Notes: generated by a model from the letters alone, not told the origin. Numbered from the stretch's first letter, positions 41,927-52,549 are shown. The stretch is DNA of 64,000 bases from Rhodococcus sp. OK302 (GCF_002245895.1 NZ_NPJZ01000001.1:5015501-5079500); one strand, 5' to 3'. A program made the numbers and translations.

Positions 41927-43360
41927 ATGGCGTCAGGACCGCACACCGAACCGAGCTATGCCCCATCTCTGATCGATCAGGTGGCAAGTCTGGCGTCCGG
42001 CGCGACCACGTCCGTCGCCGCTACTACCGCGACACTCGACCGTATCGACGCGTCGCAGTCCACCTTGAACGCCTTCAAGATCGTCCGCCGGGAAAAGGCC
42101 CTCGAAGAAGCTGCCGACGCCGATCGTCGGCTGGCACTGGGCGAACGCCTCCCCCTGCTCGGTGTACCCATCGCAGTCAAGGATGACGTCGACATCGTCG
42201 GCGAGCCCACCGCATTCGGCTGCCCCGGCGAATTCCCCGCCAAGACAGAAGATTCCGAGATGGTTCGACGCCTCCGCGCCGCCGGCGCCGTGATCGTCGG
42301 CAAAACCAACAGTCCCGAACTGGGCCAGTGGCCGGTCACCAGTGGCAGCGCCTTCGGATACACCCTCAATCCGTGGTCGCAGCACCACACTCCCGGCGGC
42401 TCGTCCGGTGGCACCGCAGCCGCTGTTGCCGCCGGATTGGTCAGTGCCGGAATCGGTTCCGACGGTGCCGGTTCGATCCGCATCCCGGCTGCCTGGACCC
42501 ATCTGGTGGGCATCAAACCACAACGAGGCCGCATTTCCACCTGGCCCGACGCCGAAGCGTTCTACGGCCTGACCGTCAACGGACCACTCGCCCGAACCGT
42601 CGCCGACGCGGCACTGCTCCTCGACGTTGCGGCCGGAAACCATGCGGGCGATCTGCACAGACCGGCGCCCGTGACCGTCAGCGATGCCGTCGGACGCGAC
42701 CCGGGAAAGCTGAACATCGCACTGTCCCTGCGTAATCCGTTCACCGCAACCCCGGTCGCCCTCGACCCTGAGGTCCGCCGAGCGGTGTACTCTCTGGCTG
42801 ACACTCTGCGCGGCCTCGGACATCGCGTCGTCGTGGACGATCCCGCGTACGGACTGGTATTCGGATTGAACTTTCTCCCACGCTCACTCGCCGGCGTGCA
42901 CGAGTGGTTGCAGCGCCTCCCGGATCCGTCGCTGGCAGATCCCAGAACTCTCGGAAATGCGCAGAACGGCAAGCTACTTCGCGGTGCACCGCTTCGCGCG
43001 GCACGCGCTGCCGAACCTCGGATGCGTCGACGCATCGGAGCCATATTCGAGAAGTACGACGTCATCCTGGCACCCACCACCGCAACACCGCCGATCAAGG
43101 CAACCGCTATCGACGGCATCGGCGGTTGGGAAACCGACAAGGTGATGACCGGAGCCTGCCCCTACGCCTGGCCGTGGAATGTTCTCGGGTGGCCGTCGAT
43201 CAGTGTTCCCGCCGGGTTCAGCAATGCCGGCCTGCCGATCGGCGCTCAGTTGATGGGCAACGAGAACACCGAACCGCTGTTGGTCTCCCTCGCAGCGCAA
43301 TTGGAGTCGGTGCTGCGCTGGGATCAGGTTCGTCCCGAACCGTGGTGGCGAACCACATGA
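41927..43360 (+). CDS. Amidase-signature hydrolase
   Basis: A 477-residue amidase-signature enzyme. The Ser-cisSer-Lys triad is readable: Lys85 in PIAVKDD, the GGSSGG motif at 157-162 and the nucleophile Ser183 in GSDGAGSIRIPAA. It hydrolyses an amide to acid and ammonia in the cytoplasm. It shares a bicistronic operon with a TetR regulator (ATGA overlap) behind a 22-bp perfect palindrome, so the substrate or product probably acts as inducer. No GatB/C partners are nearby, so it is a catabolic amidase, not GatA. Substrate unknown. Confidence 0.9.
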   Translation: MASGPHTEPSYAPSLIDQVASLASGATTSVAATTATLDRIDASQSTLNAFKIVRREKALEEAADADRRLALGERLPLLGVPIAVKDDVDIVGEPTAFGCPGEFPAKTEDSEMVRRLRAAGAVIVGKTNSPELGQWPVTSGSAFGYTLNPWSQHHTPGGSSGGTAAAVAAGLVSAGIGSDGAGSIRIPAAWTHLVGIKPQRGRISTWPDAEAFYGLTVNGPLARTVADAALLLDVAAGNHAGDLHRPAPVTVSDAVGRDPGKLNIALSLRNPFTATPVALDPEVRRAVYSLADTLRGLGHRVVVDDPAYGLVFGLNFLPRSLAGVHEWLQRLPDPSLADPRTLGNAQNGKLLRGAPLRAARAAEPRMRRRIGAIFEKYDVILAPTTATPPIKATAIDGIGGWETDKVMTGACPYAWPWNVLGWPSISVPAGFSNAGLPIGAQLMGNENTEPLLVSLAAQLESVLRWDQVRPEPWWRTT

Positions 43361-43917
43361 GCACACTCGATGTTCGCACCCGAATTCTCGATGCCGTTCT
43401 CCACATCGTCATCACCGACGGAATTGCCGGCGTCAGCAACAGGCGTATCGCCACCCAGGCCGGGGTGTCACTGGGATCGATCACTTACCATTTCCCGGCC
43501 CAGTCGGACATGCTGCGCGCCACGTTGTTCCGGTTCGTGACCGACGAAACCACACGCTTGCTCGCCCTGGCCGAGAAATACCGGTTCGCCGGATTGAGCG
43601 TCGAAGACGCTGCTGCCATGACCGAGAGTGTCGCGCGCGATCTTTCGTTCTCCGCCGAGCGGATAGCACCGTTCGAGATGTATATCGCCGCCGGGCGTGA
43701 TCACGAACTGCGCCAGGTGGCGGTGGAATGCTTTGCCGCGTATGACAATCTGGCGGTCACGATCCTGACCGCACTCGGGGTACCCAATCCGCAGCCCGTC
43801 GCTGCCGCCATGGTCGCGTTGATTGCCGGCATCCAACTGAGACAGTTGGCAACAGGTATCGACGACCAGGACATCACGTCGTCGATCCTGTTGATCCTGC
43901 GGGGCGCTCTGCTCTAG
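43357..43917 (+). CDS. TetR-family regulator, probable autorepressor of amidase operon
   Basis: A 186-residue TetR protein. The helix-turn-helix is visible at about 10-50: TRILDAVLHIVITDGIAGVS followed by RRIATQAGVSLGSITYHFPAQ. The C-terminal part is the variable ligand-binding domain. It is the second gene of the amidase operon, overlapping by four bases, and probably binds the palindrome at 41887. Its end overlaps the convergent era gene by four bases. Confidence 0.88.
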   Translation: MSTLDVRTRILDAVLHIVITDGIAGVSNRRIATQAGVSLGSITYHFPAQSDMLRATLFRFVTDETTRLLALAEKYRFAGLSVEDAAAMTESVARDLSFSAERIAPFEMYIAAGRDHELRQVAVECFAAYDNLAVTILTALGVPNPQPVAAAMVALIAGIQLRQLATGIDDQDITSSILLILRGALL

Positions 43918-44831
43918 AAGCCCAGCTTGCCCAGCTGCTTGGGATCGCGCTGCCAGTCCTTGGCAACCTTCACGTGCAGCTCGAGGAAGATCCGCACACC
44001 GAGCAACTTCTCGATCTGCAGGCGGGCGCTGGTTCCGACCTCACGCAGTCGGGCGCCGCCCTTACCGATGACGATGCCCTTCTGGCTGGGCCGCTCGACG
44101 TACAGCAGAGCGTGGACGTCGAGCAGTTCACCCTGCTTCTCGGTGCGGCCTTCACGCGCAATCACTTCTTCGATCACAACAGCGAGCGAGTGCGGCAGTT
44201 CTTCGCCGAGTCCCTCGAGTGCAGCCTCACGGATGAGTTCCGCCATGAGGACTTCTTCGGGCTCGTCGGTCAGTTCGCCGTCCGGGTAGAAGGCCGGGCC
44301 CTCGTCCATCAGGCTTGCCAGCACGTCAACGAGTATCTCGACCTGCTCGCCGGACTGTGCCGAGACCGGCACAACCTCGGATTCGGGACCGAGCAGTGTG
44401 GACAGTGCCAGCAACTGCTTGCCGACGTCGTCGCGGCTGACCTTGTCGATCTTGGTGACGATGCCGACCAGCTTGGTCTTGGGTGCCATCTGACGGATCT
44501 GCTGCAGGATCCAGCGGTCGCCGGGACCGATGGTCTCGTCGGCCGGGATGCACAGGCAGATGACGTCGACCTCGGAGTACGTATCGCGCACCAGGTCGTT
44601 GAGTCGCTGACCGAGCAGGGTTCGCGGCTTGTGCAGGCCCGGTGTGTCCACCAGGATCAGCTGCGCATGGTCGCGGTGCACGATTCCACGGATAGTGTGG
44701 CGCGTCGTCTGCGGCCGTGACGAGGTGATGGCCACCTTGGCGCCGACCAACGCATTGGTCAGCGTGGACTTACCGGTGTTGGGACGGCCCACAAAACATA
44801 CGAACCCGGACCGGAATTCCTTTTTACTCAT
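43914..44831 (-). CDS. era: Era GTPase
   Basis: A 305-residue essential GTPase for 16S rRNA maturation and 30S assembly. G motifs are GRPNTGKSTL (G1), DTPGLHKP (G3) and TKID (G4); the C-terminal KH domain has VIGKGGARLREVG. It lies 30 bases downstream of corC, in the phoH-ybeY-corC-era order typical of actinobacteria, so it is probably part of that operon. No odd features. Confidence 0.95.
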   Translation of the reverse strand: MSKKEFRSGFVCFVGRPNTGKSTLTNALVGAKVAITSSRPQTTRHTIRGIVHRDHAQLILVDTPGLHKPRTLLGQRLNDLVRDTYSEVDVICLCIPADETIGPGDRWILQQIRQMAPKTKLVGIVTKIDKVSRDDVGKQLLALSTLLGPESEVVPVSAQSGEQVEILVDVLASLMDEGPAFYPDGELTDEPEEVLMAELIREAALEGLGEELPHSLAVVIEEVIAREGRTEKQGELLDVHALLYVERPSQKGIVIGKGGARLREVGTSARLQIEKLLGVRIFLELHVKVAKDWQRDPKQLGKLGF

Positions 44832-44861
44832 ACTCGTACCACTCCTCGTTGAACTTCTCGC

Positions 44862-46166
44862 TCAGTCATCGTTGTGTTCTTTTTCTTCGTTTTCCGAGCG
44901 AGGCGCACGCTGCACGAAAACCGTGCTGATGCGTACCCGTCCACGACCGGTGTTGGTTCCTTCGCCGCGCAATATCAAGCCGTCGTACTCCACCTCGGAC
45001 CCGGGCAGCGGCACCCGGCCCAGCACGTAACCGATCAGACCGCCGACGGTTTCGACCTCGTCGTTCTCGAGTTCGAGATCGAACAGTTCGCCGAGATCCT
45101 CGATAGGCAGTCTCGCCGAAACCCGGAACATTCCGTCGCCAAGATCTTCGACGGGTGGTGTCTCGTCCTCGTCGTACTCGTCGGCGATTTCACCGACGAT
45201 TTCTTCGATGACGTCCTCGATGGTGGCGAGTCCCGCGATTCCGCCGTACTCGTCGACAAGAATCGCCATGTGGTTTCGATCCCGCTGCATCTCGGAGAGC
45301 ATGCTGTCGAGTGGTTTCGAGTCCGGCACGAAAACCGCCGGGCGCATGACGTCGCAGACGTTGACGCTTCGCCCACCGTCAGGCAGGTGGTACGTCTGCT
45401 TCACCAAATCCTTGAGGTAGACGACACCGAGAACGTCGTCGACATTTTCACCGATGACAGGCAACCGCGAATGTCCGCTGCGCACTGCCAATGACGTTGC
45501 CTGCCCGGCACTCTTGTCACTTTCGATCCAGACCATGTCGGTGCGCGGCACCATTACTTCGCGTGCCGACGTGTCTCCGAGATCGAAGACCGACTGGATC
45601 ATCCGACGCTCTTCGTCGTCCACGACGCCGCGTGCCTGGGCCATGTCCACGAGTTCGCGCAGTTCAATTTCGGACGCGAACGGGCCGTTGCGAAATCCCT
45701 TACCCGGTGTCAGCGCGTTACCCAGAAGAATCAGGATTCGGCTGATCGGGCCGAGCAGAACACCGATCCACAAGAGCGGCAATGACGCAGTCAAAGCGAT
45801 GGAGTACGCGTGCTGACGACCGAGAGTCCTCGGCCCGACACCGATCACGACGTACGAGACCAACACCATGATGACGGCCGTGGTTGTCAGAGCCCACCCC
45901 ATCGACATCACTCCGATGAGCCCGCCGGCCAACACGACCGTCGCGGTGATCTCGCACAGAATGCGAAGCAGCACCATCAGGTTCACGTACCGCGGGCGAT
46001 CGTTGAGGATGCGTTGCACGCGAGCGGCGCCGGCTCGCTCTTCCTTGGCCATCTCGTCGATACGCGCCGACGAGATGGTGTTGAGCGCGGAATCCACGGC
46101 GGCAAATATTCCGCCGACAGGGACCAGCGCAACCGCCAGGACAAAGAGCGCGATGGCGCTACTCAC
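44862..46166 (-). CDS. CNNM/CorC-type transporter with CBS domains
   Basis: A 434-residue membrane protein: an N-terminal DUF21 (CNNM) domain with about four transmembrane segments (residues 1-150), a tandem CBS pair (about 205-330, including [16 protein letters not shown] and [26 protein letters not shown]) and a C-terminal CorC/HlyC domain. The family moves Mg2+ or Co2+ outwards or is involved in metal homeostasis; the hemolysin name is historical. It starts at GTG behind a GGGGG, follows ybeY by 24 bases and precedes era. Confidence 0.92.
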   Translation of the reverse strand: MSSAIALFVLAVALVPVGGIFAAVDSALNTISSARIDEMAKEERAGAARVQRILNDRPRYVNLMVLLRILCEITATVVLAGGLIGVMSMGWALTTTAVIMVLVSYVVIGVGPRTLGRQHAYSIALTASLPLLWIGVLLGPISRILILLGNALTPGKGFRNGPFASEIELRELVDMAQARGVVDDEERRMIQSVFDLGDTSAREVMVPRTDMVWIESDKSAGQATSLAVRSGHSRLPVIGENVDDVLGVVYLKDLVKQTYHLPDGGRSVNVCDVMRPAVFVPDSKPLDSMLSEMQRDRNHMAILVDEYGGIAGLATIEDVIEEIVGEIADEYDEDETPPVEDLGDGMFRVSARLPIEDLGELFDLELENDEVETVGGLIGYVLGRVPLPGSEVEYDGLILRGEGTNTGRGRVRISTVFVQRAPRSENEEKEHNDD

Positions 46167-46190
46167 TACGCAACCCCCGCGAGAATATGA

Positions 46191-46733
46191 TTATCGGTCC
46201 GCGCCGTCGACGAACCCGGTCTTGCCGAGCAACTTCTGATCACGTTCGGCCATCGCAGCTTCGCGGTCGATACGACGCAGGTCTTCGTACCATTCTTCGA
46301 GGAGGCTGTTCTGTAGTCCGAACATCTCCTTCTCTTCTTCCGGCTCGGCATGGTCGTAGCCGAGCAGGTGCAGCACGCCGTGAACGGTCAGCAGCGCAAG
46401 TTCGTGGGCAAGTGGATGCCCGGCCTTGTCTGCCTGATCGGCCGCGAACGACGGGCACAGGACGATATCGCCGAGCATGGACGGTCCGGGCTCCGGAGAG
46501 TCCGGACGTCCACCGGGCTCGAGTTCGTCCATCGGGAAGGACATGACATCTGTCGGGCCGGGCAGATCCATCCACCGGACGTGCAGATCCGCCATGGTCG
46601 CGGAGTCGACGAGAACCATCGACAGCTCGGCCGCTGGATGGACATCCATCCGAGCGATCACGAAACGGGCAACGCTGATCAACTCCGGTTCGGAGATGTC
46701 CATGCCCGATTCGTTCGAGACCTCGATGCTCAT
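46191..46733 (-). CDS. ybeY: YbeY rRNA-maturation endoribonuclease
   Basis: A 180-residue protein. The zinc site [11 protein letters not shown] is present near residues 118-128, together with the earlier [10 protein letters not shown]. YbeY is a metal-dependent endoribonuclease in 16S rRNA 3' processing and ribosome quality control. It lies between phoH (48 bases upstream) and corC (24 bases downstream) in the standard operon. Confidence 0.95.
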   Translation of the reverse strand: MSIEVSNESGMDISEPELISVARFVIARMDVHPAAELSMVLVDSATMADLHVRWMDLPGPTDVMSFPMDELEPGGRPDSPEPGPSMLGDIVLCPSFAADQADKAGHPLAHELALLTVHGVLHLLGYDHAEPEEEKEMFGLQNSLLEEWYEDLRRIDREAAMAERDQKLLGKTGFVDGADR

Positions 46734-46781
46734 GTGCGACGCTCTTTCCTGGGAAAAGTAGGGGTTGGTGCGTCGCTCAGC

Positions 46782-47870
46782 CTACCGTCGAGGTGAATGA
46801 GCATGCGCAGCGCGGCGCTGCGCCCGATTACCGAACGTCGCTTCCCTGTCGTGATCGGACTCGTGGCGCTCGTAGGCGTCGACGATGTCCGCGACCAATC
46901 GGTGACGCACTACGTCACTGCTGTCGAGCTTCGCGAAATGAATATCGTCGATGCCCGTGAGGATTTCGGCAGCGGCCCGCAGACCGGAGCGCGCTCCACC
47001 CGGCAGGTCGACCTGGGTGACGTCGCCGGTAACCACGATCTTGGAACCGAATCCGAGGCGTGTGAGGAACATCTTCATCTGCTCGGCCGTAGTGTTCTGC
47101 GCCTCGTCCAGGATGATGAATGCGTCGTTGAGTGTGCGACCGCGCATGTACGCGAGCGGCGCAACCTCGATGACTCCGGAGGCCATCAACTTGGGGATCG
47201 CTTCGAGATCCATCATGTCGTGCAACGCATCGTGCAGGGGACGCAGATACGGGTCGATTTTCTCGTGCAGGGTGCCGGGCAGGAAGCCCAACCGCTCGCC
47301 CGCCTCGACTGCCGGCCGGGTCAAGATGATGCGCGAAACCTGCTTGGATTGGAGTGCCTGCACGGCCTTGGCCATCGCCAGGTATGTCTTGCCGGTACCG
47401 GCGGGTCCGATTCCGAAAACGATGGTGTTCTCGTCGATGGCATCGACGTATCGCTTCTGATTGAGGGTCTTGGGCCGAATCGTCTTGCCGCGACGCGAGA
47501 GGATATCGAGGGAAAGCACCTCGGCCGGAGATTCACCGACAGGGTGGGTGAGCATTCCGACGGTTCGACGAACGGCGTCGGGCGCAAGAGGTTGGCCACG
47601 TCCGGCGAGTGAAGCCAATTCCCCGAACACTCGCTCGGCGAGCGCGACATCGGCGGGGGTACCCGACAACGTGACAGTTCCGCCGCGAACGTGGATATCA
47701 GCACCGAGCACATGCTCGAGTGCGGTCAGATTTTCGTCAGTCGACCCCAGGATCTGACGCACCGTCTCCGGCGCCAAGTCAATGCTCGATCGGACAGTGC
47801 GCTCTGCAGGCAAAGCGCGCTCGGTAACGATGGTTGCACGGTTCCTGCCGAATTCACTGTGTTCACTCAC
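46782..47870 (-). CDS. phoH: PhoH-family ATPase
   Basis: A 362-residue PhoH-like protein. The N-terminal part (about 45-95) looks KH-like (LGADIHVRGGTVTLSG), and the PhoH P-loop ATPase domain begins near residue 150 with GPAGTGKTYLAMAKAVQAL, followed by the acidic motif FIILDEAQN. It is thought to act in RNA metabolism, fitting its place before ybeY and era. The GTG start lacks a strong ribosome site, so the start is less certain. Confidence 0.93.
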   Translation of the reverse strand: MSEHSEFGRNRATIVTERALPAERTVRSSIDLAPETVRQILGSTDENLTALEHVLGADIHVRGGTVTLSGTPADVALAERVFGELASLAGRGQPLAPDAVRRTVGMLTHPVGESPAEVLSLDILSRRGKTIRPKTLNQKRYVDAIDENTIVFGIGPAGTGKTYLAMAKAVQALQSKQVSRIILTRPAVEAGERLGFLPGTLHEKIDPYLRPLHDALHDMMDLEAIPKLMASGVIEVAPLAYMRGRTLNDAFIILDEAQNTTAEQMKMFLTRLGFGSKIVVTGDVTQVDLPGGARSGLRAAAEILTGIDDIHFAKLDSSDVVRHRLVADIVDAYERHESDHDREATFGNRAQRRAAHAHSPRR

Positions 47871-48070
47871 GTGGAGAATCTGGCCTGCTTCCTGGTCCGA
47901 AAGTGCCCACTCGACTCGTGAGCATCGATACTTCGAAGTCTAGCGCCGGAGTCCGACACGGCCCACTTGTTAATCCGCGAGCTGAACGGACAGGTGCGAT
48001 TCTCGGACCCAATTTGCGGTCTCGGCAACAACCTTTGCTCCACGGTCCGGGGCCTTAGCCAGGAAACAGC

Positions 48071-48105
48071 TCGGGCGCTGTGACCGTCACGGTCACAGCG
48101 CCCGA
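48071..48105 (-). terminator. Strong hairpin terminator after the aldolase gene
   Basis: A perfect 16-bp stem (arm TCGGGCGCTGTGACCG and its exact complement) closes a 3-base loop. It lies 14 bases past the aldolase stop on the minus strand, and is followed on that strand by a modest T run (GCTGTTTCC). It may also stop transcripts from the other side. Confidence 0.8.
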
Positions 48106-48118
48106 AGATTTAACAATG

Positions 48119-49147
48119 TCAAGCAGATTCGCGGTCACGCTCGGCTGCGAGTGTGAGCGCGATGTCGACGATCATGTCTTCCTGTCCGCCGACCAAGCGA
48201 CGCTTACCGGCCTCGAGCAGGAGGGTGCGAACGTCGATACCGTAGCGCTCCGACGCAGTCTCCGCGTGACGGAGGAAGCTCGAGTACACACCGGCATAAC
48301 CCAACGTGAGGGTCTCGCGGTCGACGCGAACCGGCCGGTCCTGCAGCGGGCGGACGATGTCGTCGGCAGCATCCTGCAGAGCGAACAGGTCGCAGCCGTG
48401 CTCCCACTCCTCGATGTTGGCGACGGCAATGAAAGCCTCGAGCGGGCAGTTGCCGGCTCCGGCACCGTGGCCGGCGAGCGACGCATCAACGCGGGTGACG
48501 CCGTTCTGCACTGCCACAACAGAATTGGCAACCGACAGCGAGAGGTTCTCGTGTGCGTGGATACCGATTTCGGTGCCCTCGTCGAGAATATCGCGGTACG
48601 CGCGAACGCGGTCCGCGACGTCGTTCATCACCAGACGTCCACCCGAGTCGGTGACGTAGACGCAGTGCGCGCCGTACGACTCCATCAGCTTGGCCTGCTT
48701 TGCCAGCTCCTCTGCCGGAGCCATGTGGCTCATCATGAGGAAGCCGGAAACATCCATGCCCATTTCGCGGGCGGTCTCGATGTGCTGTGCGGAAACGTCG
48801 GCTTCGGTGCAGTGAGTCGCGACGCGGACCGAGCGAACACCCAGGTCGTAAGCCTGCTTGAGGTCACGGACAGTGCCGACGCCCGGCAGCAGCAGCGTGG
48901 TGAGGCGGGCATGCTCGAGCGCGTCGGCGGCTGCCTCGATCCACTCCCAGTCGGTGTGCGATCCGGGACCGTAGTTGACTGATCCACCGGCCAGACCGTC
49001 ACCGTGAGCGACCTCGATCGCGTCGACGCCGGCAGCGTCGAGCGCCGTGACGATCCGCTTGACGTCGGTCGGTGAAATGCGGTGCCGCACAGCATGCATG
49101 CCGTCGCGGAGAGTGACGTCCTGGACGAAGATCTTACGGTTGCTCAT
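48119..49147 (-). CDS. 4-hydroxy-2-oxovalerate aldolase
   Basis: A 342-residue DmpG/BphI/HsaF-type pyruvate aldolase. The start [11 protein letters not shown] carries the metal-binding Asp, and the HAHENL segment holds the two His ligands. It cleaves 4-hydroxy-2-oxoacids to pyruvate and an aldehyde and normally channels the aldehyde to the acylating dehydrogenase encoded next to it. The start overlaps the dehydrogenase stop (TGATG). It is the last gene of a three-gene lower meta-cleavage pathway module. Confidence 0.94.
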   Translation of the reverse strand: MSNRKIFVQDVTLRDGMHAVRHRISPTDVKRIVTALDAAGVDAIEVAHGDGLAGGSVNYGPGSHTDWEWIEAAADALEHARLTTLLLPGVGTVRDLKQAYDLGVRSVRVATHCTEADVSAQHIETAREMGMDVSGFLMMSHMAPAEELAKQAKLMESYGAHCVYVTDSGGRLVMNDVADRVRAYRDILDEGTEIGIHAHENLSLSVANSVVAVQNGVTRVDASLAGHGAGAGNCPLEAFIAVANIEEWEHGCDLFALQDAADDIVRPLQDRPVRVDRETLTLGYAGVYSSFLRHAETASERYGIDVRTLLLEAGKRRLVGGQEDMIVDIALTLAAERDRESA

Positions 49148-50088
49148 CAGTTTGCTGCTTTCTGCTGTGCGATGCGCTCGGCGATCTGCATTCCAGCGGA
49201 CGTCATGATGTCGAGGTTGCCCGCGTAGGCAGGCAGGTAGTGCGCGGCACCTTCGACTTCGAGGAACACCGACACCTGGTGGGTCGGACGGTTACCGTCG
49301 GCGAGCAGAGTCTCGACCGGCTGGTCAGCCGGGATCTCGGTGATCTGGACTTGCTGCTTGAGACGGTAGCCCGGCACATAAGCCGAAACGTCGCCGACCA
49401 TCTTCTCGATCGACTGACGGATCTCCTCGTGAACAGCCGGATCCGGGGCGTCGACGAGACAGAAGACGGTGTCGCGCATGATCAACGGCGGCTCAGCCGG
49501 GTTGAGAATGATGACAGCCTTGCCGCGGCGCGCTCCGCCGACGGCCACAATCGCCTCGGACGTGGTCTCGGTGAACTCGTCGATGTTGGCTCGTGTGCCG
49601 GGGCCGGCAGACTTGGAGGCGATGGATGCAACGATCTCCGCGTATGCCACCGGGACCACCCGTGCGACGGCCGCGACCATCGGGATCGTGGCCTGGCCGC
49701 CACACGTAACCATGTTCACGTTGGGCGCGTCCAGGTGCTCGTCCGCGTTGACGGCCGGCACGACGTACGGGCCGATCGCGGCGGGAGTCAGGTCGATCAT
49801 GCGCTTGCCGAACGGCGCCAGACGCGCATTGTTGGCGACGTGTGCCTTCGCGGACGTCGCGTCGAAAACGATTTCGATCTCGTCGAAGTTGGGCATCGCG
49901 ACGAGTCCCTCGACACCCTCCGCCGTGATCGGCACGTTCAGGCGCGCCGCGCGGGCGAGTCCGTCCGACGCCGGATCGATGCCGACCATGGCACCCATCT
50001 CGAGGTAGTCGGAATTACGCAGCACCTTGATCATCAGATCGGTGCCGATGTTGCCCGATCCGATGATCGCGACCTTGACCTTGCTCAT
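49147..50088 (-). CDS. Acetaldehyde dehydrogenase (acylating)
   Basis: A 313-residue DmpF/BphJ/HsaG-type dehydrogenase. It has the NAD-binding [14 protein letters not shown] at residues 7-20 and the catalytic Cys in [14 protein letters not shown]. It converts acetaldehyde (or propionaldehyde) and CoA to acyl-CoA, taking the aldehyde from the aldolase. It overlaps both neighbours: its ATG with the hydratase stop (ATGA) and its stop with the aldolase start. A longer frame upstream is only an antiphase extension over the hydratase. Confidence 0.94.
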   Translation of the reverse strand: MSKVKVAIIGSGNIGTDLMIKVLRNSDYLEMGAMVGIDPASDGLARAARLNVPITAEGVEGLVAMPNFDEIEIVFDATSAKAHVANNARLAPFGKRMIDLTPAAIGPYVVPAVNADEHLDAPNVNMVTCGGQATIPMVAAVARVVPVAYAEIVASIASKSAGPGTRANIDEFTETTSEAIVAVGGARRGKAVIILNPAEPPLIMRDTVFCLVDAPDPAVHEEIRQSIEKMVGDVSAYVPGYRLKQQVQITEIPADQPVETLLADGNRPTHQVSVFLEVEGAAHYLPAYAGNLDIMTSAGMQIAERIAQQKAAN

Positions 50089-50912
50089 GCGTTGTCTCCT
50101 TCGCTGGAAAAGCTGGTGGTGACCGGTTCGAATCCGGTTACGTTGACGGTGACGGAATTTCCGGCCCCGACCGGTGCCATCGGGCCGAGTGCACCGGAGA
50201 GAATGACCTGGCCGGCGGTCAGGGGCTGACCGAGATCCCGGGCGGTGCGGGCGAGCCACACCACTGCCTCGATCGGATCGCCCAAGCACGCGGTTCCGAC
50301 GCCGGTGGACACCTCGACACCGTCGACGGTCATGGACATGACAACCTCGGAAGGTTCGACCTCGGCGAGCGTGCGACGCTGCGTTCCGAGGACGTACACG
50401 CCGGAGGACGCATTGTCCGCGACCGTGTCACCGAACTTGATGTCCCAGTTCTCGATCCGGCTGTCGCAAATTTCGATTGCTGCGACGGAGTATTCGATCG
50501 CGTCGCGGACCTGGGCGTGGTCGAGCGGTCCGTCCACGAGGTCGGCACCGAGCACGAAGGCTACTTCGGCCTCGACCTTGGGCTGAATCAGGCGATCCAT
50601 GGGAATCACGCCGCCGGCGGGGAACTCCATGTCGGCGTACAGGACTCCGAGGTCAGGCTGGTCGACACCGAGTTGCTGCTGGACGGCCACCGAGGTCAGG
50701 CCGATTTTGCGACCGACTACGACGGCGCCCGCGTTCCGACGAATTTCGTCGACACCGCGTTGCACGGCGTATGCGGCGACGAGGTCTTCGCTGCCGATCA
50801 GGTCCCGGATGGGTGCACAGGGCACACCAGTCGAGATGGCAGTCGCGAGGCGATCCGCGGCAGCGGCGATGTCGGCTTCGCTCGCTGTACTGGTGTTGGA
50901 GGGCTGGCTCAT
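50085..50912 (-). CDS. 2-hydroxypenta-2,4-dienoate (2-keto-4-pentenoate) hydratase
   Basis: A 275-residue hydratase of the MhpD/HpaH/HsaE family. Metal ligands appear in the [11 protein letters not shown] segment (Glu-x-Glu) and in the preceding motif GRKIGLTS. It hydrates dienoates to 4-hydroxy-2-oxo acids, the step before the aldolase. It is the first gene of the hydratase-dehydrogenase-aldolase operon and is divergent from an IclR regulator 70 bases away. No ring-cleaving dioxygenase is in the window, so the upstream substrate is open. Confidence 0.92.
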   Translation of the reverse strand: MSQPSNTSTASEADIAAAADRLATAISTGVPCAPIRDLIGSEDLVAAYAVQRGVDEIRRNAGAVVVGRKIGLTSVAVQQQLGVDQPDLGVLYADMEFPAGGVIPMDRLIQPKVEAEVAFVLGADLVDGPLDHAQVRDAIEYSVAAIEICDSRIENWDIKFGDTVADNASSGVYVLGTQRRTLAEVEPSEVVMSMTVDGVEVSTGVGTACLGDPIEAVVWLARTARDLGQPLTAGQVILSGALGPMAPVGAGNSVTVNVTGFEPVTTSFSSEGDNA

Positions 50913-50982
50913 GACACCTATATTTCAGGCTCCCTACCCGTCGGCGCCAGGCTATCGTCTCGCTCAGCGATACGATCGACGA

Positions 50983-51744
50983 ATGACCGATGGCGCGAAC
51001 CTCGACACAGTGCTCGGCAAAGCCGTGACAATCCTGCGCGCCTTCCGGCCCGACGACCACGTTTTGGCTCTCGCCACCCTGGTCCAGCGGACCGGGTTGC
51101 ACAAAGCGACTGTGCATCGCCTCGCCAATGAACTGGTCGCGAACCGGCTACTCGATCGCATCGACGGCGGCTACCGCCTGAGCGGTGGTTTGTTCGAACT
51201 CGGCATGCTCGCATCGCTCGAGCGCAGCCTCTTGGAAATGGCGATGCCGTTCCTGCAGGATCTGTACGAGCGAACCCACGAAACCGTGCACCTCGGGGTA
51301 CGTGACGGTCACGACGTCATGTACATCGCGAAGATCGGCGGACACCGCCAAGTCAACTCGCCGTCCCGCACCGGTGGACGAATCCCGTTATATTGCACGG
51401 CAATCGGAAAAGCGCTGCTTGCGTACGCCGACGCGGACTTTCGCCATGAAGTGCTGTCGACACCGATGGTCCGACGTACCCCTCACACGATCGTCGCCCC
51501 CGGCATCCTCAACAGCCAACTGGACAAAATCGTCGAGACCGGAGTCGCCTTCGAGCGCGAGGAATCGAAGCAGGGCATCGCGTGCGTCGCCGCTCCTGTC
51601 TTCGGAGCCAACGGCAAACTTGTTGCCGCGATCAGTGTCACCGGCCCCACGAGTCGGTTTCGACCCGAAAGTCAGGTCGCCGTCGTCCGCGCGGCCGCCG
51701 AGGGTTTGCACAACACAATGGATCGCCGCGAGCGACTCAGATAG
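50983..51744 (+). CDS. IclR-family regulator of the meta-cleavage module
   Basis: A 253-residue IclR protein. The N-terminal winged helix is LGKAVTILRAFRPDDHVLAL then LVQRTGLHKATVHRLANELV; the effector domain contains YCTAIGKALLAY and REESKQGIACVAAPVF. It probably controls the divergent hydratase operon in response to a pathway intermediate. The ATG at 50983 is used; the longer frame upstream runs through the promoter and hydratase gene and is not real. Confidence 0.9.
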   Translation: MTDGANLDTVLGKAVTILRAFRPDDHVLALATLVQRTGLHKATVHRLANELVANRLLDRIDGGYRLSGGLFELGMLASLERSLLEMAMPFLQDLYERTHETVHLGVRDGHDVMYIAKIGGHRQVNSPSRTGGRIPLYCTAIGKALLAYADADFRHEVLSTPMVRRTPHTIVAPGILNSQLDKIVETGVAFEREESKQGIACVAAPVFGANGKLVAAISVTGPTSRFRPESQVAVVRAAAEGLHNTMDRRERLR

Positions 51745-51761
51745 GAGCGCGAACGGCCCGC

Positions 51762-52535
51762 TCAACTCGTGACGGCAGCTGAATCCTCGGAGCGAGCAAG
51801 GACCGCATCGCGAGAAACTCGCCAACTCTGCGTTGTCGGTGACAGAAACGCATCGTGCCCTTCACCCTCGATTACATGCAGCGACACCGGATCACCAACA
51901 GCCTCGGCGGCTTTCACATACCGCGCACTGACCTTCGCCGGCACCTGCAGGTCATCCGCACCCGTTACACAGAGAACCGGCACACCGATCGGCAACCGAT
52001 GCTGCGGTGACGCACTGCGATACAGATCAGGATCCGATTCGAACGGAATCCCGAAAAGGTCCTCGATGTAGCTGATGCGTCGACCCCGCTCGGCCGCCGA
52101 CGCCAGATCCAGTGCGGCGGCTTGGGCAACAACCCTCTCCGGGCGCGCAAATACGTCCTTCTCCCCCGCCAACCAGACCGCAAGATGACCGCCGGCCGAG
52201 TGCCCGACCAGACGAACCTGCGCCAGGTCGAAATCCACCGCGGAAGCCTCGGCAACGATCCCGGGAATGGCTTCGTACGCGGCCTTCACATCGGCCGACA
52301 TCTCCGGCCAGCCACCACCCGCCCCGAGACGTCGGTACTCGATATTCCAGACAGCCACTCCGCTACGAGCGAGTTCGACGGCAAATGCGGTGCCGAGACT
52401 CAGGCTGTATTGCCCACTCCAGAATCCGCCGTGGATAGCCATGACCACCGGGACCGGACCGTCTGCACTGTCGGGAACATAGAGATGCCCGAACTGCTGG
52501 TCATGAGAACCGTAGGAAATCTTGAGGCGAGGCAC
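51762..52535 (-). CDS. Alpha/beta hydrolase (esterase, BD-FAE/kynurenine formamidase-like)
   Basis: A 257-residue esterase. It has an oxyanion HGGFW (residues 35-39), the nucleophile elbow GHSAGG and the base His in EGEGHDAF. This arrangement is typical of formamidase-like or BD-FAE esterases. It is convergent with the IclR gene and close to the L,D-transpeptidase on the same strand, 14 bases after its stop, though a shared function is not evident. Confidence 0.85.
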   Translation of the reverse strand: MPRLKISYGSHDQQFGHLYVPDSADGPVPVVMAIHGGFWSGQYSLSLGTAFAVELARSGVAVWNIEYRRLGAGGGWPEMSADVKAAYEAIPGIVAEASAVDFDLAQVRLVGHSAGGHLAVWLAGEKDVFARPERVVAQAAALDLASAAERGRRISYIEDLFGIPFESDPDLYRSASPQHRLPIGVPVLCVTGADDLQVPAKVSARYVKAAEAVGDPVSLHVIEGEGHDAFLSPTTQSWRVSRDAVLARSEDSAAVTS

Positions 52536-52549
52536 AGAGAAAATCTAAC

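Noticed and set aside
50953..50972. TATCG/CGATA inverted repeat between hydratase and IclR genes
   Set aside because: Arms of five bases with a 10-base spacer are too short to trust, although the position suits an IclR operator.
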